Shown: positions 9,216 to 18,832 of the stretch, piece by piece | Layout: every line of letters starts with the position of its first letter | How positions within the stretch are numbered: the stretch's first letter is position 1 | Source of the DNA: JAYRWN01 sp041917975 | GTDB taxonomy: Bacteria; Bacteroidota; Bacteroidia; Chitinophagales; Saprospiraceae | Length of the DNA: 64,000 nt | Direction: 5' to 3' | Assembly (NCBI GenBank): GCA_041917975.1 | Contig: JAYRWN010000283.1 | Span: forward strand, 19,712-83,711 | The notes under the pieces: generated by a model | The model's input: only the letters and a program-made list of their open reading frames with translations | What the model was told of the DNA's origin: nothing | Databases searched by the model: none | Position numbers and translations under genes: made by a program

Positions 9216-9219
9216 GGTC

Positions 9220-11856
9220 ATGGCAGAGCAATCGGTGGATCAACACCTGGTGACCGAGGGAAAAATTACCCCACTCATGAACCAGTATGCCCAAATTAAG
9301 GGCCAATATCCGGACGCCATATTATTATTTCGGGTGGGTGATTTTTATGAAACTTTTGGAGAAGATGCCATTAAAAGCTCCCAAATATTAGGTATCGTCC
9401 TCACCAGCAGGAACAACGGTGGCAGTGACATAGAACTTGCGGGATTTCCTTATCACTCGTTGGATGTATATCTTCCCAAATTGGTTAAGGCTGGCTACCG
9501 CGTAGCAGTTTGTGAACAGCTGGAACAACCATCCAAACAGAAAAAAATTGTCAAAAGAGGTGTTACTGAGATGGTTACCCCAGGTATAGCTCTTGACGAT
9601 AATATCCTTAACATTAAGGAAAACAATTTTCTGGCTGCCATATATTGGGGTGAAAAAACTAATTTCTCTGCTGCATTTTTAGACATTTCGACCGGCGAGT
9701 TTATTGTAGTTGAAGGAAGCCAGACCTACATACAGAAAATACTCCAAAACTTTAATCCTGCGGAAGTATTGGTTCCTAAACAAAAACAAGTTCAATTTCA
9801 GCGCATTTTTGGAGCACAATGGTATACGTTTCTCATGGATGATTGGATATTCACCCATGATTACGGCCGGGAGAAGTTATTAAAACACTTTGAAGTAAAT
9901 ACCCTGAAAGGCTTTGGCATCGAAGATTTATCCGGAGGCCAAATAGCAGGAGGTGCGATCATGCATTACCTCTTAAATACAGAAAATAAACAGCTGCAAC
10001 ATATCCGCAGCATTCGGCGCTGGCACGAAGAGGAGTATCTGTGGTTAGATCGTTTTACCGTACGGAATCTGGAGTTGCTGCGGAGCTATCAGGAGGGTGG
10101 CGTACCTCTTATAGATATTCTTGATCAAACCATCAGCCCGATGGGTGCTCGCTTAATTCGACAATGGTTAATATTCCCTCTGCGTTCAAGTAAAGGCATC
10201 CAGTCGAGGTTATTGCAGACAGAATATCTCTATCAGCACAAGGAAGAACGACTGAAACTTGAACAAAATCTACGACTCATTGGGGATCTGGAACGATTGG
10301 TATCCAAAATTTCCGTCGGCAAGGCCAATCCCCGAGATATCCAACAACTTCGCAAAGCATTAGTGGTCATTGAACCGATAAAGACTGAACTAGCCTCTAC
10401 AGGCATTGATGCTTTCCAGAGGATGAGTGAAGCCATACAACTATGTATTTCGATCCGGGAAAAAATTAAGGTTACCATTCAAACCGATCCACCAGTAAGC
10501 ATCGCGAAAGGTGAAGTGATCGCGGAAGGGGTAAATGTAGATTTGGATGATTTGCGCCATGTGATCCGCCATAGCAAGGACTTACTGCTGACTATTCAAC
10601 AAAATGAGATAAAGCGCACTGGTATCCCTAATCTGAAAATTGGTTTCAATAATGTATTTGGTTACTATTTGGAAGTGACCAATAAATATAAAGATGTCCA
10701 AAGTATACCGTCGGATTGGATACGTAAACAAACCTTGACTAACGGCGAACGGTATATTTCCGAAGAACTGAAAAAACTGGAAGAACGGATACTGGGCGCT
10801 GAAGAAAAAATCCAGACATTGGAAGAATCCATCTTTTTGGAACTGGTGCAAGAAATCATGGAATTCGTAGTACCCATCCAACATAATGCAAGGTTAATGG
10901 CTAAACTGGATTGTCTATGTTCGTTTGCGCAAATAGCCGAAAAAAATAGATATGTTAAGCCTATTTTAGATGAAAGCACGGTTATTGAAATAAGGGATGG
11001 CCGCCATCCGGTGATCGAAAAACAATTACCTCTTGGCGAAGCCTATGTCCCAAATGATGTCTATCTGGACAATGAACGACAACAAATATTGATGATTACC
11101 GGACCAAATATGTCCGGAAAATCAGCGGTATTAAGACAGACGGCGATCATCTGTATCCTGGCTCAAATGGGAAGTTTTGTGCCGGCTACCTATGCCCGCA
11201 TAGGTATTCTGGATAGAATATATACCCGGGTAGGTGCTTCAGACAACATCAGTTCAGGAGAATCTACATTTATGGTGGAAATGAATGAGACGGCCAATAT
11301 CTTAAATAACATTTCGGATCGCAGTTTAGTATTATTGGACGAGATAGGCCGAGGAACCAGCACCTATGATGGTGTTTCTATTGCCTGGAGTATTGCAGAA
11401 TACCTACATGAAAATACATACGCCAGGCCAAAAACTTTATTTGCCACGCATTACCATGAATTAAACGAGCTGGCCGCACAGTTTAGTCGCATTAAGAATT
11501 ATAATGTTGCGATTAAAGAAATTGGCACTAAAATAATATTCTTGCGTAAATTGGTTGAAGGGGGCAGCAGTCATAGTTTTGGGATTCATGTAGCTAAAAT
11601 GGCCGGTATGCCGTCGACTATCGTTGAACGCGCCCAGGACATCCTGCATTGGCTGGAAACCCAACGCACACCGGACCATAAAGAAAAGGCAACCATTCCC
11701 AGTCCACGCGAACCACTTCAACTAAGTATTTTTGATTTGCCGGATGACGAATTACAAGAATTAAAAAAGGCCCTGATGGACCTGGATATTTCGCGCATGA
11801 CCCCTATTGAATGCATGCTTAAATTGGTAGAATGGCAAAAGAAATTTAATGCTTAA
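9220..11856 (+). CDS. mutS: DNA mismatch repair protein MutS
   Basis: Recognises mismatches and small loops and recruits MutL using ATP. The 878-residue protein has the full architecture: mismatch-binding domain with the Phe-x-Glu motif in GDFYETFGEDA (residues 40-50), connector, lever and clamp, then the ATPase with Walker A GPNMSGKS at about 628-635, Walker B and signature LVLLDEIGRGTSTYDG, and the C-terminal helix-turn-helix region (KMAGMPSTIVERAQDIL). All key residues are intact, so there is no sign of a mutator allele. It follows a short divergent intergenic region and precedes an unrelated exported protein by 30 bases. Confidence 0.97.
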   Translation: MAEQSVDQHLVTEGKITPLMNQYAQIKGQYPDAILLFRVGDFYETFGEDAIKSSQILGIVLTSRNNGGSDIELAGFPYHSLDVYLPKLVKAGYRVAVCEQLEQPSKQKKIVKRGVTEMVTPGIALDDNILNIKENNFLAAIYWGEKTNFSAAFLDISTGEFIVVEGSQTYIQKILQNFNPAEVLVPKQKQVQFQRIFGAQWYTFLMDDWIFTHDYGREKLLKHFEVNTLKGFGIEDLSGGQIAGGAIMHYLLNTENKQLQHIRSIRRWHEEEYLWLDRFTVRNLELLRSYQEGGVPLIDILDQTISPMGARLIRQWLIFPLRSSKGIQSRLLQTEYLYQHKEERLKLEQNLRLIGDLERLVSKISVGKANPRDIQQLRKALVVIEPIKTELASTGIDAFQRMSEAIQLCISIREKIKVTIQTDPPVSIAKGEVIAEGVNVDLDDLRHVIRHSKDLLLTIQQNEIKRTGIPNLKIGFNNVFGYYLEVTNKYKDVQSIPSDWIRKQTLTNGERYISEELKKLEERILGAEEKIQTLEESIFLELVQEIMEFVVPIQHNARLMAKLDCLCSFAQIAEKNRYVKPILDESTVIEIRDGRHPVIEKQLPLGEAYVPNDVYLDNERQQILMITGPNMSGKSAVLRQTAIICILAQMGSFVPATYARIGILDRIYTRVGASDNISSGESTFMVEMNETANILNNISDRSLVLLDEIGRGTSTYDGVSIAWSIAEYLHENTYARPKTLFATHYHELNELAAQFSRIKNYNVAIKEIGTKIIFLRKLVEGGSSHSFGIHVAKMAGMPSTIVERAQDILHWLETQRTPDHKEKATIPSPREPLQLSIFDLPDDELQELKKALMDLDISRMTPIECMLKLVEWQKKFNA

Positions 11857-11886
11857 CTTGACCCACGTTATTAAAATTTCCAGCGT

Positions 11887-14800
11887 ATGTTACGTTTTAT
11901 TTTATTTAGCCTAACCCTAGGCTCAGCCATGTTGGTTTTTGCGCAACCCAAACCGGCTGACACTAAGCCCGATGAGAGTATCAATGAACTTTACGGTGGC
12001 TTAAAATGGAGAAATATTGGCCCATTTCGAGGGGGAAGATCGGTGGCAGCTACCGGAGTAATTGGTCAACCTCAGGTCTATTATTTTGGCAGTACCGGAG
12101 GTGGAATCTGGAAAACCAGCGACGCTGGGATTACCTGGAATAATATATCAGATGGACAGCTAAAAACCGGATCAATTGGGGCCATCGAAGTAGCTCCTGA
12201 CGACCCCAATGTCATTTATGTTGGAACGGGTGAGCATGCAGTTCGTGGAGTGATGACTTCTCCAGGTGACGGCATGTACCGAAGCATTGACGCCGGGGAA
12301 ACCTGGCATTATCTAGGGCTGCCTAACAGCCGGCATATCTCTGAAATAGTGATTCATCCTAAGAACCCTGATCTGGTATGGGTAGCTGTACAAGGCGCGG
12401 TGCATGGACCCAGTCAGGATCGCGGTATTTATAAAAGTGAAGATGGGGGAAAAACATGGCGCAAAACACTTTATGTGGATGAAAATACCGGAGCAAGTGA
12501 TCTAACGATGCACCCCAATAATCCGCGAATTTTAGTGGCATGCATGTGGGATCACCGCCGAACGCCCTGGCAAGTACGCAGTGGTGGAACGGGATCAGGG
12601 ATCTACCAATCACAAGATGGGGGGGAAACCTGGAAAAAACTGACAGATGGACTCCCGACAAAAATGGGGAAAGCTGCCGTGGATTACTCACCAGCGGAAC
12701 CAAAACGCCTTTATGCTAACATTGAAGCAGAAATGGGTGGTGTGTATCGCTCGGATGACGGTGGGAAGAGCTGGACACAAACCTGCAAAGACCGTGTCAC
12801 CATAGCTCGTGCCTGGTATTATATAGAAATATTTGCGGATCCGCTGGATCCTGAAACCGTGTATGTACTAAATGCACCAATGTTAAAATCCATTGACGGT
12901 GGAAAAACTTTTACATCTGTGCCCAATCCCCATGGTGATCAGCATGATCTTTGGATTAATCCCTCGGATGCAAAAAACATGATTTTGGCCAATGATGGAG
13001 GCGCTTGCGTATCTTTTAATGGAGGTAAGTCGTGGTCTTCCCAACAAAATCAACCCACTGCTCAGTTTTATCGGGTAATAACCGATCAGCAATGGCCATA
13101 TTATGTGTACGGCGGACAGCAAGACAATACCTCCGTAGCCATCGTAAGCCGAACAAACCGAGGAGGAATAGATTGGAAGGATTGGTTTGTCGGCCCTGGC
13201 TGTGAATGTGCCTTCGTGGCTTTTGATCAGCCCGCTCAACCAAAGGTGCTTTATGGGGGTTGCTACCAGGGTATAATTGGAGCCTATTATCATGCCACTC
13301 AAAGCGAAAAAGATATTATGGCTTACCCAACAGTGGGTTTAGCAGAAATACCTAGCCAGAAAAAGTACCGTTTCAACTGGAATGCTCCCATCGTCGGATC
13401 GCCCCAAAGCCCCGGCACCATTTACCACGGTGCTAATGTCGTCCTGCAGTCCAAAGATGGTGGTTTAACCTGGAAAGAAATCAGTGCAGACTTAACACGT
13501 GATGAAAAAAGTAAACAAGTGGATGGTGGTGCTCCTTATACGAATGAAGGAGCTGGTGGAGAGATTTATAATACGCTCAGTTACTTAGCCTGTTCTCCGC
13601 ATGCTTATGGGCATTTGTGGGCAGGAAGTGACGATGGACGCCTTCATTTTACGTCAAATGACGGTCAAAACTGGACGGAAGTTTCACCGAAAGGGATGCC
13701 GGAAGCTCTCATCAATTCCATAGAAATATCCCCCCATCAAGCCCAGAAAGTTATCGTTGCTGTTAACACTTATAAATATGATGACCTGTCGCCCATGATT
13801 TATCTAACCGAAAATCAAGGCAAATCCTGGCAAAAAGTAGTCAACGGCATCCCCAATGATGTCTATGTGCGAGTTGTTCGTGAGGATCCTAAAATAGAAG
13901 GCCTTTTATATGCCGGTACCGAACGTGGTTTATATATCTCATTCAATAATGGGCAAAATTGGTCTTTGTTCCAGCTTAATCTGCCCGTTTGCCCCATTAC
14001 CGACATTACCTTCCGCAATAACGATATGATAGTATCAACTTCCGGACGTTCGTTCTGGATTCTCGATGATCTGAGTCCAGTTCAACAAATAAAAAGTGGT
14101 GGTTCTACTCAAATCCACATAGTTAATGGTCAAGCGGCCATACGCATGGAAATGGGCCAAAGTACCCAGCCGGGTGTTGGCCAAAATCCTTTGAATGGGA
14201 TGATGATCGATTATTTTTTGCCTCAAAAGATGGATTCTGTAGAAGTAAAACTTAACATCTTTGATTCCCAAGGCAGTTTAGTACGCAGTTATTCCTCCAA
14301 AAAAGACAGCACCTATCAACGTTACGATGGTGGACCTGCTGCCGAACCTAATATTCCGGTAAAAAAGGGTTTAAATCGGTTTAGTTGGGACTTGCGTCGT
14401 GAACCCATGCCGGGCATTAATAAAATATTTATATATGGAGATTACCGTGGGACATTGGTACCACCCGGTAAGTATACCGTAGAGATTGAAGAAGGTTCCC
14501 GTAAAGTCAGACAAATTTTAGAGTTAAAAGCAGATCCGCGAACCGCTGCTTCACCAGCAAGTTTTGTTGAACAAGATGCAGCGCAGCGCAAAATTGACGA
14601 ATACATTCACACCCTCCAAAATGCCGTCGTTCAGGTACAGGACCTGAGAGCTCAACTCCAAAACCTGGAAACAGCTTTACTCAAACTTCCCGACCAGGGA
14701 AAGCTGAACGGTGAAGTTGGAGAGTTGATCACTAAACTGACTTCCTGGGAAAACGAAGTGATCCAACCCAAACAAAAGACTTTCCAGGATGTCATCAATT

Positions 14801-15027
14801 TTCCTAATCGGCTTATTTCTGATTTCATGGATCTTAGAAGCCGGATGGATGTGTATTTTCCAGCTCTGACACAAGGTATAAAATCACGCCTGGAAGATTT
14901 GGAAAAAGCCTGGTCTATTCTGGAATTAAAACGGCAAGAATTAATTAATAACGATTTAGAAAAAATTAATCAAAACATTAAAAGTCAAAACTTGCCTGCA
15001 TTATTGTTACCGCGTTCAAAATCCTAG
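11887..15027 (+). CDS. Exported VPS10/sortilin-like beta-propeller protein (BNR repeats)
   Basis: A 1046-residue secreted or periplasmic protein with a signal peptide ending LVFAQ near residue 20. Residues 35-760 hold many Asp-box/BNR-like repeats (GGIWKTSDAGITWNN, GMYRSIDAGETWHYLG, GIYKSEDGGKTWRKT, GVYRSDDGGKSWTQT, GLYISFNNGQNWSLFQ), the repeat of sortilin and sialidase-fold propellers. Residues 900-1046 are helical with coiled-coil character. Such proteins are often labelled glycosyl hydrolases, but no catalytic site is evident and a binding or peptidase-accessory role is equally possible. It lies 30 bases after mutS without a visible terminator. Confidence 0.8.
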   Translation: MLRFILFSLTLGSAMLVFAQPKPADTKPDESINELYGGLKWRNIGPFRGGRSVAATGVIGQPQVYYFGSTGGGIWKTSDAGITWNNISDGQLKTGSIGAIEVAPDDPNVIYVGTGEHAVRGVMTSPGDGMYRSIDAGETWHYLGLPNSRHISEIVIHPKNPDLVWVAVQGAVHGPSQDRGIYKSEDGGKTWRKTLYVDENTGASDLTMHPNNPRILVACMWDHRRTPWQVRSGGTGSGIYQSQDGGETWKKLTDGLPTKMGKAAVDYSPAEPKRLYANIEAEMGGVYRSDDGGKSWTQTCKDRVTIARAWYYIEIFADPLDPETVYVLNAPMLKSIDGGKTFTSVPNPHGDQHDLWINPSDAKNMILANDGGACVSFNGGKSWSSQQNQPTAQFYRVITDQQWPYYVYGGQQDNTSVAIVSRTNRGGIDWKDWFVGPGCECAFVAFDQPAQPKVLYGGCYQGIIGAYYHATQSEKDIMAYPTVGLAEIPSQKKYRFNWNAPIVGSPQSPGTIYHGANVVLQSKDGGLTWKEISADLTRDEKSKQVDGGAPYTNEGAGGEIYNTLSYLACSPHAYGHLWAGSDDGRLHFTSNDGQNWTEVSPKGMPEALINSIEISPHQAQKVIVAVNTYKYDDLSPMIYLTENQGKSWQKVVNGIPNDVYVRVVREDPKIEGLLYAGTERGLYISFNNGQNWSLFQLNLPVCPITDITFRNNDMIVSTSGRSFWILDDLSPVQQIKSGGSTQIHIVNGQAAIRMEMGQSTQPGVGQNPLNGMMIDYFLPQKMDSVEVKLNIFDSQGSLVRSYSSKKDSTYQRYDGGPAAEPNIPVKKGLNRFSWDLRREPMPGINKIFIYGDYRGTLVPPGKYTVEIEEGSRKVRQILELKADPRTAASPASFVEQDAAQRKIDEYIHTLQNAVVQVQDLRAQLQNLETALLKLPDQGKLNGEVGELITKLTSWENEVIQPKQKTFQDVINFPNRLISDFMDLRSRMDVYFPALTQGIKSRLEDLEKAWSILELKRQELINNDLEKINQNIKSQNLPALLLPRSKS

Positions 15028-15044
15028 GTTATCTTTAAACAAGG

Positions 15045-16589
15045 CTATTGGATTATTCTCGGGACACCATGAATGATTCTAACCCGGTGTCCGATATATT
15101 CCTCAAGGTGAGCTTCGTCAATGTGTGGCACATATCGCCATTCAGCGAGGACTTCAGTTGTTCTTACTGTCAACATTAAGTAACCGTGATCGTGTAAATT
15201 GAGGTATTTAAGGTGAGGGTTATATAGGTCATCTTTTAATTTTGATTCAACCCATAGTGTAGAATCCAGACCTATTCGTTCATCGGAGTTAGCGGAGGTA
15301 ATACTTGGAGTACCTAATTCTACCGCTATACTTCGGTGATTCTGACGATAATCCTCTACAGTGAGAGGGACTTCAAATGCCCAGGAGCTATGAGTATCTC
15401 CGGACAAAAACACGACATTATTCAGGTGGTGTCCGTAAATATAATTAAGTACAGAGCTTCTTTCTGACCCATAACCATCCCAGGCATCCACATTTGGTTT
15501 ACGCCCAACCTGGCTTTGGATTACCGGAGAAAAAATGACCTGATTTCCGATTAAAGACCACTGACAAGCTGTAGTGGTTAATTGGGCGAAAAGCCATTCC
15601 TTTTGAGTTTCGCCAAGCAGTATTGGCGTATTCCCTTCTGGTTGAGGCTCTGCTACTCCTGGCGCAGAACGCGCTTCCAGCCGTTCATCCAACATAATCC
15701 ATTGAGCCAACGAGCCATATTTTATTGTCCGATAAAGTTTTTTTGGAACAGTTTCTCTAACCGGGAGCCATTCGTAGAAGGCCTTTTGGGCCGCGTTTCT
15801 CCTTTCCAAATATATACCTTCGTCTTTCTGATGATTTTCTGCACCGCTTACATAGGCATTATTAGCTATTTCATGATCATCCCAAATGTTGATAAATGGT
15901 ATCAGTTGGTGTAACCGCGACAGATCATTGTCCAAACGGTATTGAGCATAACGGGTCCGATAATCTTGGATAGTGATCAGTTCCTTTGGCGGCTGATGTT
16001 TTCGGGACAAATTTTTATTACCATATTTTCCAGGTTCATACTCGTAGATATAATCACCCAGATGAATCACAGCATCCAGATTATCCTGTTCGGCGATACG
16101 AGCAAAACCATTAAAATATCCGGCCTCATAATTATTACAACTGACGACAGCGAATTTTAACTGTTGGGCTTCTGAGGTGGGAGTTGTCTTAGTCCGTCCT
16201 GTTACCGAGGAAACGCCCTGGTAGGTAAACTGGAAATAATAATCCGTATGAGGTTGCAAGTTCTGCGCAATTGGTTTAACGGTATAATCCCGGTCAGGAG
16301 ATGTATTCACCATACCCGAATCTACCACCTGTCTTAAGTCTTCAAATGGCGATATACGCCAGAATACTTTGATGTTTTTAGGCCTCCCCTCCGGAGTAAC
16401 CCGGGTCCATAAAACCACACTCTGTGGGTCAGGATCGCCGGAAGCAACGCCGAAATAAAATGGTTTAAGAGCAGGGTTAAGCAGGGGAATTAACCCTTCA
16501 TGTATTGGAATTTCTTTGGTGTTAAATAACTCCTTAACCCCACAGGAGAAGTGAAAAAATATGAAAAAATACATGGCGTTTCTCAACAT
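15045..16589 (-). CDS. PhoD-like alkaline phosphatase/phosphodiesterase, exported
   Basis: PhoD enzymes release phosphate from phosphomono- or diesters such as teichoic acids or phospholipids, using iron and calcium. The 514 residues include the N-terminal Ig-like domain (FYFGVASGDPDPQSVVLWTR) and metal-binding motifs of the phosphatase domain: VSCNNYEAGY, HLGDYIYEYE, WDDHEIANN, and LSGDTHSSWAFE. The hydrophobic N-terminus ends in HFSCG, possibly a lipoprotein site though not a classic lipobox; ATG codons 1 and 6 are both possible starts. Divergent from the DUF1080 gene and convergent with the propeller gene. The substrate is not predictable. Confidence 0.88.
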   Translation of the reverse strand: MLRNAMYFFIFFHFSCGVKELFNTKEIPIHEGLIPLLNPALKPFYFGVASGDPDPQSVVLWTRVTPEGRPKNIKVFWRISPFEDLRQVVDSGMVNTSPDRDYTVKPIAQNLQPHTDYYFQFTYQGVSSVTGRTKTTPTSEAQQLKFAVVSCNNYEAGYFNGFARIAEQDNLDAVIHLGDYIYEYEPGKYGNKNLSRKHQPPKELITIQDYRTRYAQYRLDNDLSRLHQLIPFINIWDDHEIANNAYVSGAENHQKDEGIYLERRNAAQKAFYEWLPVRETVPKKLYRTIKYGSLAQWIMLDERLEARSAPGVAEPQPEGNTPILLGETQKEWLFAQLTTTACQWSLIGNQVIFSPVIQSQVGRKPNVDAWDGYGSERSSVLNYIYGHHLNNVVFLSGDTHSSWAFEVPLTVEDYRQNHRSIAVELGTPSITSANSDERIGLDSTLWVESKLKDDLYNPHLKYLNLHDHGYLMLTVRTTEVLAEWRYVPHIDEAHLEEYIGHRVRIIHGVPRIIQ

Positions 16590-16642
16590 GCAATTTATAA
16601 CTTATTTTACCACACCAATATTACTTAAATGCTTATAACCTT

Positions 16643-17404
16643 ATGAATATTATGACAAAGATTTATCAACTTAAACATTTTCTAGTATGGATTATTATTG
16701 TTTTCAACGCCACTCACAGCGATGCGCAAACGATGAAACCCGAAGACACTGAAGTCTGGCATCCTGAACCCAAACTAGTCACCCCCGGTAAAAATAACTT
16801 ACCTCCCTCGGATGCCATCGTATTGTTTGATGGGACGAATCTTAATGAATGGAGGAGTGTCAAAGATGGCTCGGCTCCAAAATGGACTATTGCGCAAGGC
16901 GCTTTTACTGTAACCAAAGGAGCAGGGACTATTGAAACGAAACGACTTTTTGGTGATTGCCAGTTGCATTTGGAGTGGAAATCCCCTGTGGATACGACTG
17001 GTTTTCGCGGTCAGGATCGGGGTAACAGTGGTGTATTTTTAGCCAGCCGCTATGAAATACAAATACTAGACTCTTACGGTAATCGCACGTATTCTAACGG
17101 TCAAGCCGGTTCAGTATATAAACAACATATTCCTTTGGTAAATGCATGCCTACCCGCTGGAGAATGGCAGACTTATGATATTTTTTATACAGCTCCAAAA
17201 TTTAATGCTACAGGACAAGTCCTGACGCCGGCCTACGTTTCGGTAATTCATAACGGAATTTTGATACAGAATCATGTGGAAATCAAAGGCACGATCCGCT
17301 ACATTGGCTTACCCAGCTATGAGAACCATGGTAAAGCTCCTATCCAATTACAAGACCATGATCACCCGGTCTCGTTTCGCAATGTCTGGATAAGGGAGTT
17401 GTAG
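16643..17404 (+). CDS. Exported 3-keto-disaccharide hydrolase domain (DUF1080) protein
   Basis: A 253-residue secreted protein with a concanavalin-like jelly-roll of the DUF1080 family, members of which cleave 3-keto-glycosides or bind sugars. The signal peptide ends THSDAQ at about residue 29. Family features: FDGTNLNEWRS, WKSPVDTTGFRGQDRGNSGVFLASRYEIQILDS (present across about residues 112-145) and HDHPVSFRNVWIREL at the C-terminus. A second ATG three codons in is possible. It ends just before a strong bidirectional hairpin. Substrate unknown. Confidence 0.83.
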   Translation: MNIMTKIYQLKHFLVWIIIVFNATHSDAQTMKPEDTEVWHPEPKLVTPGKNNLPPSDAIVLFDGTNLNEWRSVKDGSAPKWTIAQGAFTVTKGAGTIETKRLFGDCQLHLEWKSPVDTTGFRGQDRGNSGVFLASRYEIQILDSYGNRTYSNGQAGSVYKQHIPLVNACLPAGEWQTYDIFYTAPKFNATGQVLTPAYVSVIHNGILIQNHVEIKGTIRYIGLPSYENHGKAPIQLQDHDHPVSFRNVWIREL

Positions 17405-17415
17405 CACATAACAAA

Positions 17416-17460
17416 ACGACCCGAAATCTGCAATAATTCTGATTCCGGGTCGTGCATTTT
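17416..17460. terminator. Hairpin terminator between the DUF1080 and CDGSH genes
   Basis: ACGACCCGaAATC (17416-17428) pairs with GATTcCGGGTCGT (17441-17453), a 13-base stem with one mismatch and a 12-base loop. On the plus strand GCATTTTT follows. On the minus strand the stem is followed by TTTG, so it probably ends both convergent genes. Confidence 0.8.
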
Positions 17461-17684
17461 TGGTCAAACTAACTCACTTCTTTTGGTGTTGGTTCATACC
17501 ATTTTGGTACATGCCAATTTCATTTTCTTGGTTGATTTGATGGCATAATGGGTAATAACCAAAACATAAGCAAGCATAGAAAGACCGTTGTATCAGCAGA
17601 CTTTTTGGGGACAAAATTTTAGATTGTTTGTGCCGCTCGGGAAACATTGGAGCAACTTGTGTGCCAATTATTATAATTAACAAT

Positions 17685-18101
17685 TTAATCTTTAAAACCA
17701 ATGCGTTTATGACTCCCATCGCAAAATGGCTTTCGCTGAGACGCTCCACAACGGCAGAGGCTGACCCGCTCATGCTTTTGTTGAATCGTTCCATCAGAGA
17801 AGGCTAGAGACACTAAGCCGGTTATGCGATATGGGCCATCATCAATAACTTCAATATTTACCTTCGTTTTCGCTTTGCTTAATTGTTCTTGTTCGCCTTT
17901 AATAGATAAAGCACCCGAAGGGCATTTGTGGATTTGTTCGAGAATACGCTCTTTACTCGCTCCGTCCAAATTTATCCAAGGTCTTTGTTGTGGGTTAAAA
18001 ACCGCGCTTAATTCTCTCCAACAATGCGTGGAGTGAACACATTTGTCTGCATCCCAAATCACGGTTAGTTCATCTTTGATATACTCTTTCTTTTTGGTCA
18101 T
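17685..18101 (-). CDS. Two-domain iron-sulfur protein: divergent 4Fe-4S domain plus CDGSH
   Basis: A 138-residue cytoplasmic protein. Residues 12-68 match the divergent mono-cluster ferredoxin-like domain (DADKCVHSTHCWRELSAVF, QIHKCPSGALSI), with conserved cysteines. Residues 92-135 are a CDGSH domain with the 2Fe-2S ligands in CRCGASQRKPFCDGSH (three Cys, one His). Fusions of this kind are widespread but their function is unsettled; electron transfer or cluster handling is usual speculation. It is divergent from the molybdopterin genes. About 230 bases downstream of its stop contain only the shared terminator and out-of-frame ORFs. Confidence 0.85.
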   Translation of the reverse strand: MTKKKEYIKDELTVIWDADKCVHSTHCWRELSAVFNPQQRPWINLDGASKERILEQIHKCPSGALSIKGEQEQLSKAKTKVNIEVIDDGPYRITGLVSLAFSDGTIQQKHERVSLCRCGASQRKPFCDGSHKRIGFKD

Positions 18102-18170
18102 GACCTTATGATAATTTTCAGAGCAAACTACAACCTTTTAAATCTACCTCGGACTAATTTTTGTAACTTA

Positions 18171-18804
18171 ATGGTTAAATTGGACGATAATAAACTTAGA
18201 AAAATTTAATATTTCAGCAATCGTTTGTGCAGCGGGGACGTCCAGTCGGATGGGTTTTAATAAATTGACTTTACCCATGGATGGGCGAAATGTCTTAGGT
18301 TCTATGATCAACCGCTGTATAACTGCTGGATTCGCTGAGATCGTCGTGGTGGGCGGTTTTGAACTTGCACAGCAATGGCCTCAAATCGTTGGTGAACCTA
18401 TCTTGGCTACCTATAATCCTGATTTTAGATCTGCATTATCTTTTTCAATTCGTACTGGGGTCAGGGCCACTTCTACACCGTCCTGTGGGTACGCCGTTAT
18501 TTTAGCAGATTTGTTGGCTTTATCCCCAGCCACCATGCGCCTATTGAATAGCGAATTCACAAAGCGGTTACAACAAGACTCAGCATGCATTATAAGACCA
18601 TCTTATAGCCAACAGTTTGGACATCCGGTTTATTTTTCTTCCATGTACAGGTCATCATTAGTATCTCTTGATGAAATGTCCACTCAACAAACTTTGATCG
18701 CTAATTTCAAGCAACATTTTCGCAACATACCTGTTTCAGACCCAGGAGTCATCATGGATATTGATACACCCGAAGACCTAAAAAAATTTCCTGAAGTTTT
18801 GTAA
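18171..18804 (+). CDS. MocA/MobA-like nucleotidyltransferase with a broken 5' frame
   Basis: Nucleotidyltransferases of this family attach CMP or GMP to molybdopterin. The NTP-binding loop AAGTSSRMGFNKLTLP spans the first in-frame ATG (18250), so that ATG cannot be the true start. The conserved frame is open back to 18172 but has no ATG, GTG or TTG before the motif. An ATG at 18171 reads MVKLDDNKLRK and hits TAA at 18207; dropping one A from the A5 run at 18200-18204 joins it to FNISAIVCAAGTSSRMG, a typical N-terminus. Either the assembly has one extra A, or translation starts at ATT 18211, or the gene is frameshifted. The C-terminal IMDIDTPEDLKKF is typical of MocA. Next genes are moaD and moaE, supporting a molybdenum-cofactor role. 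Confidence 0.75.
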
Positions 18805-18832
18805 TTTCGAGCCACAAAAAAAAAGTTCAGAC

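Noticed and set aside
4969..11856. mutS2 and mutS as a duplicated repair locus
   Set aside because: They are distinct ancient paralogues with different domains and strands, separated by aroC; both occur together in most Bacteroidota.
11887..15027. Calling the VPS10-like propeller a glycoside hydrolase
   Set aside because: The Asp-box repeats show the fold only; sialidase catalytic arginines and tyrosine are not evident.
17474..17794. A 106-codon minus-strand ORF downstream of and overlapping the CDGSH gene
   Set aside because: Its first third is the CDGSH coding sequence in another frame, and the rest is low complexity without recognisable features; the CDGSH frame has all its ligands.
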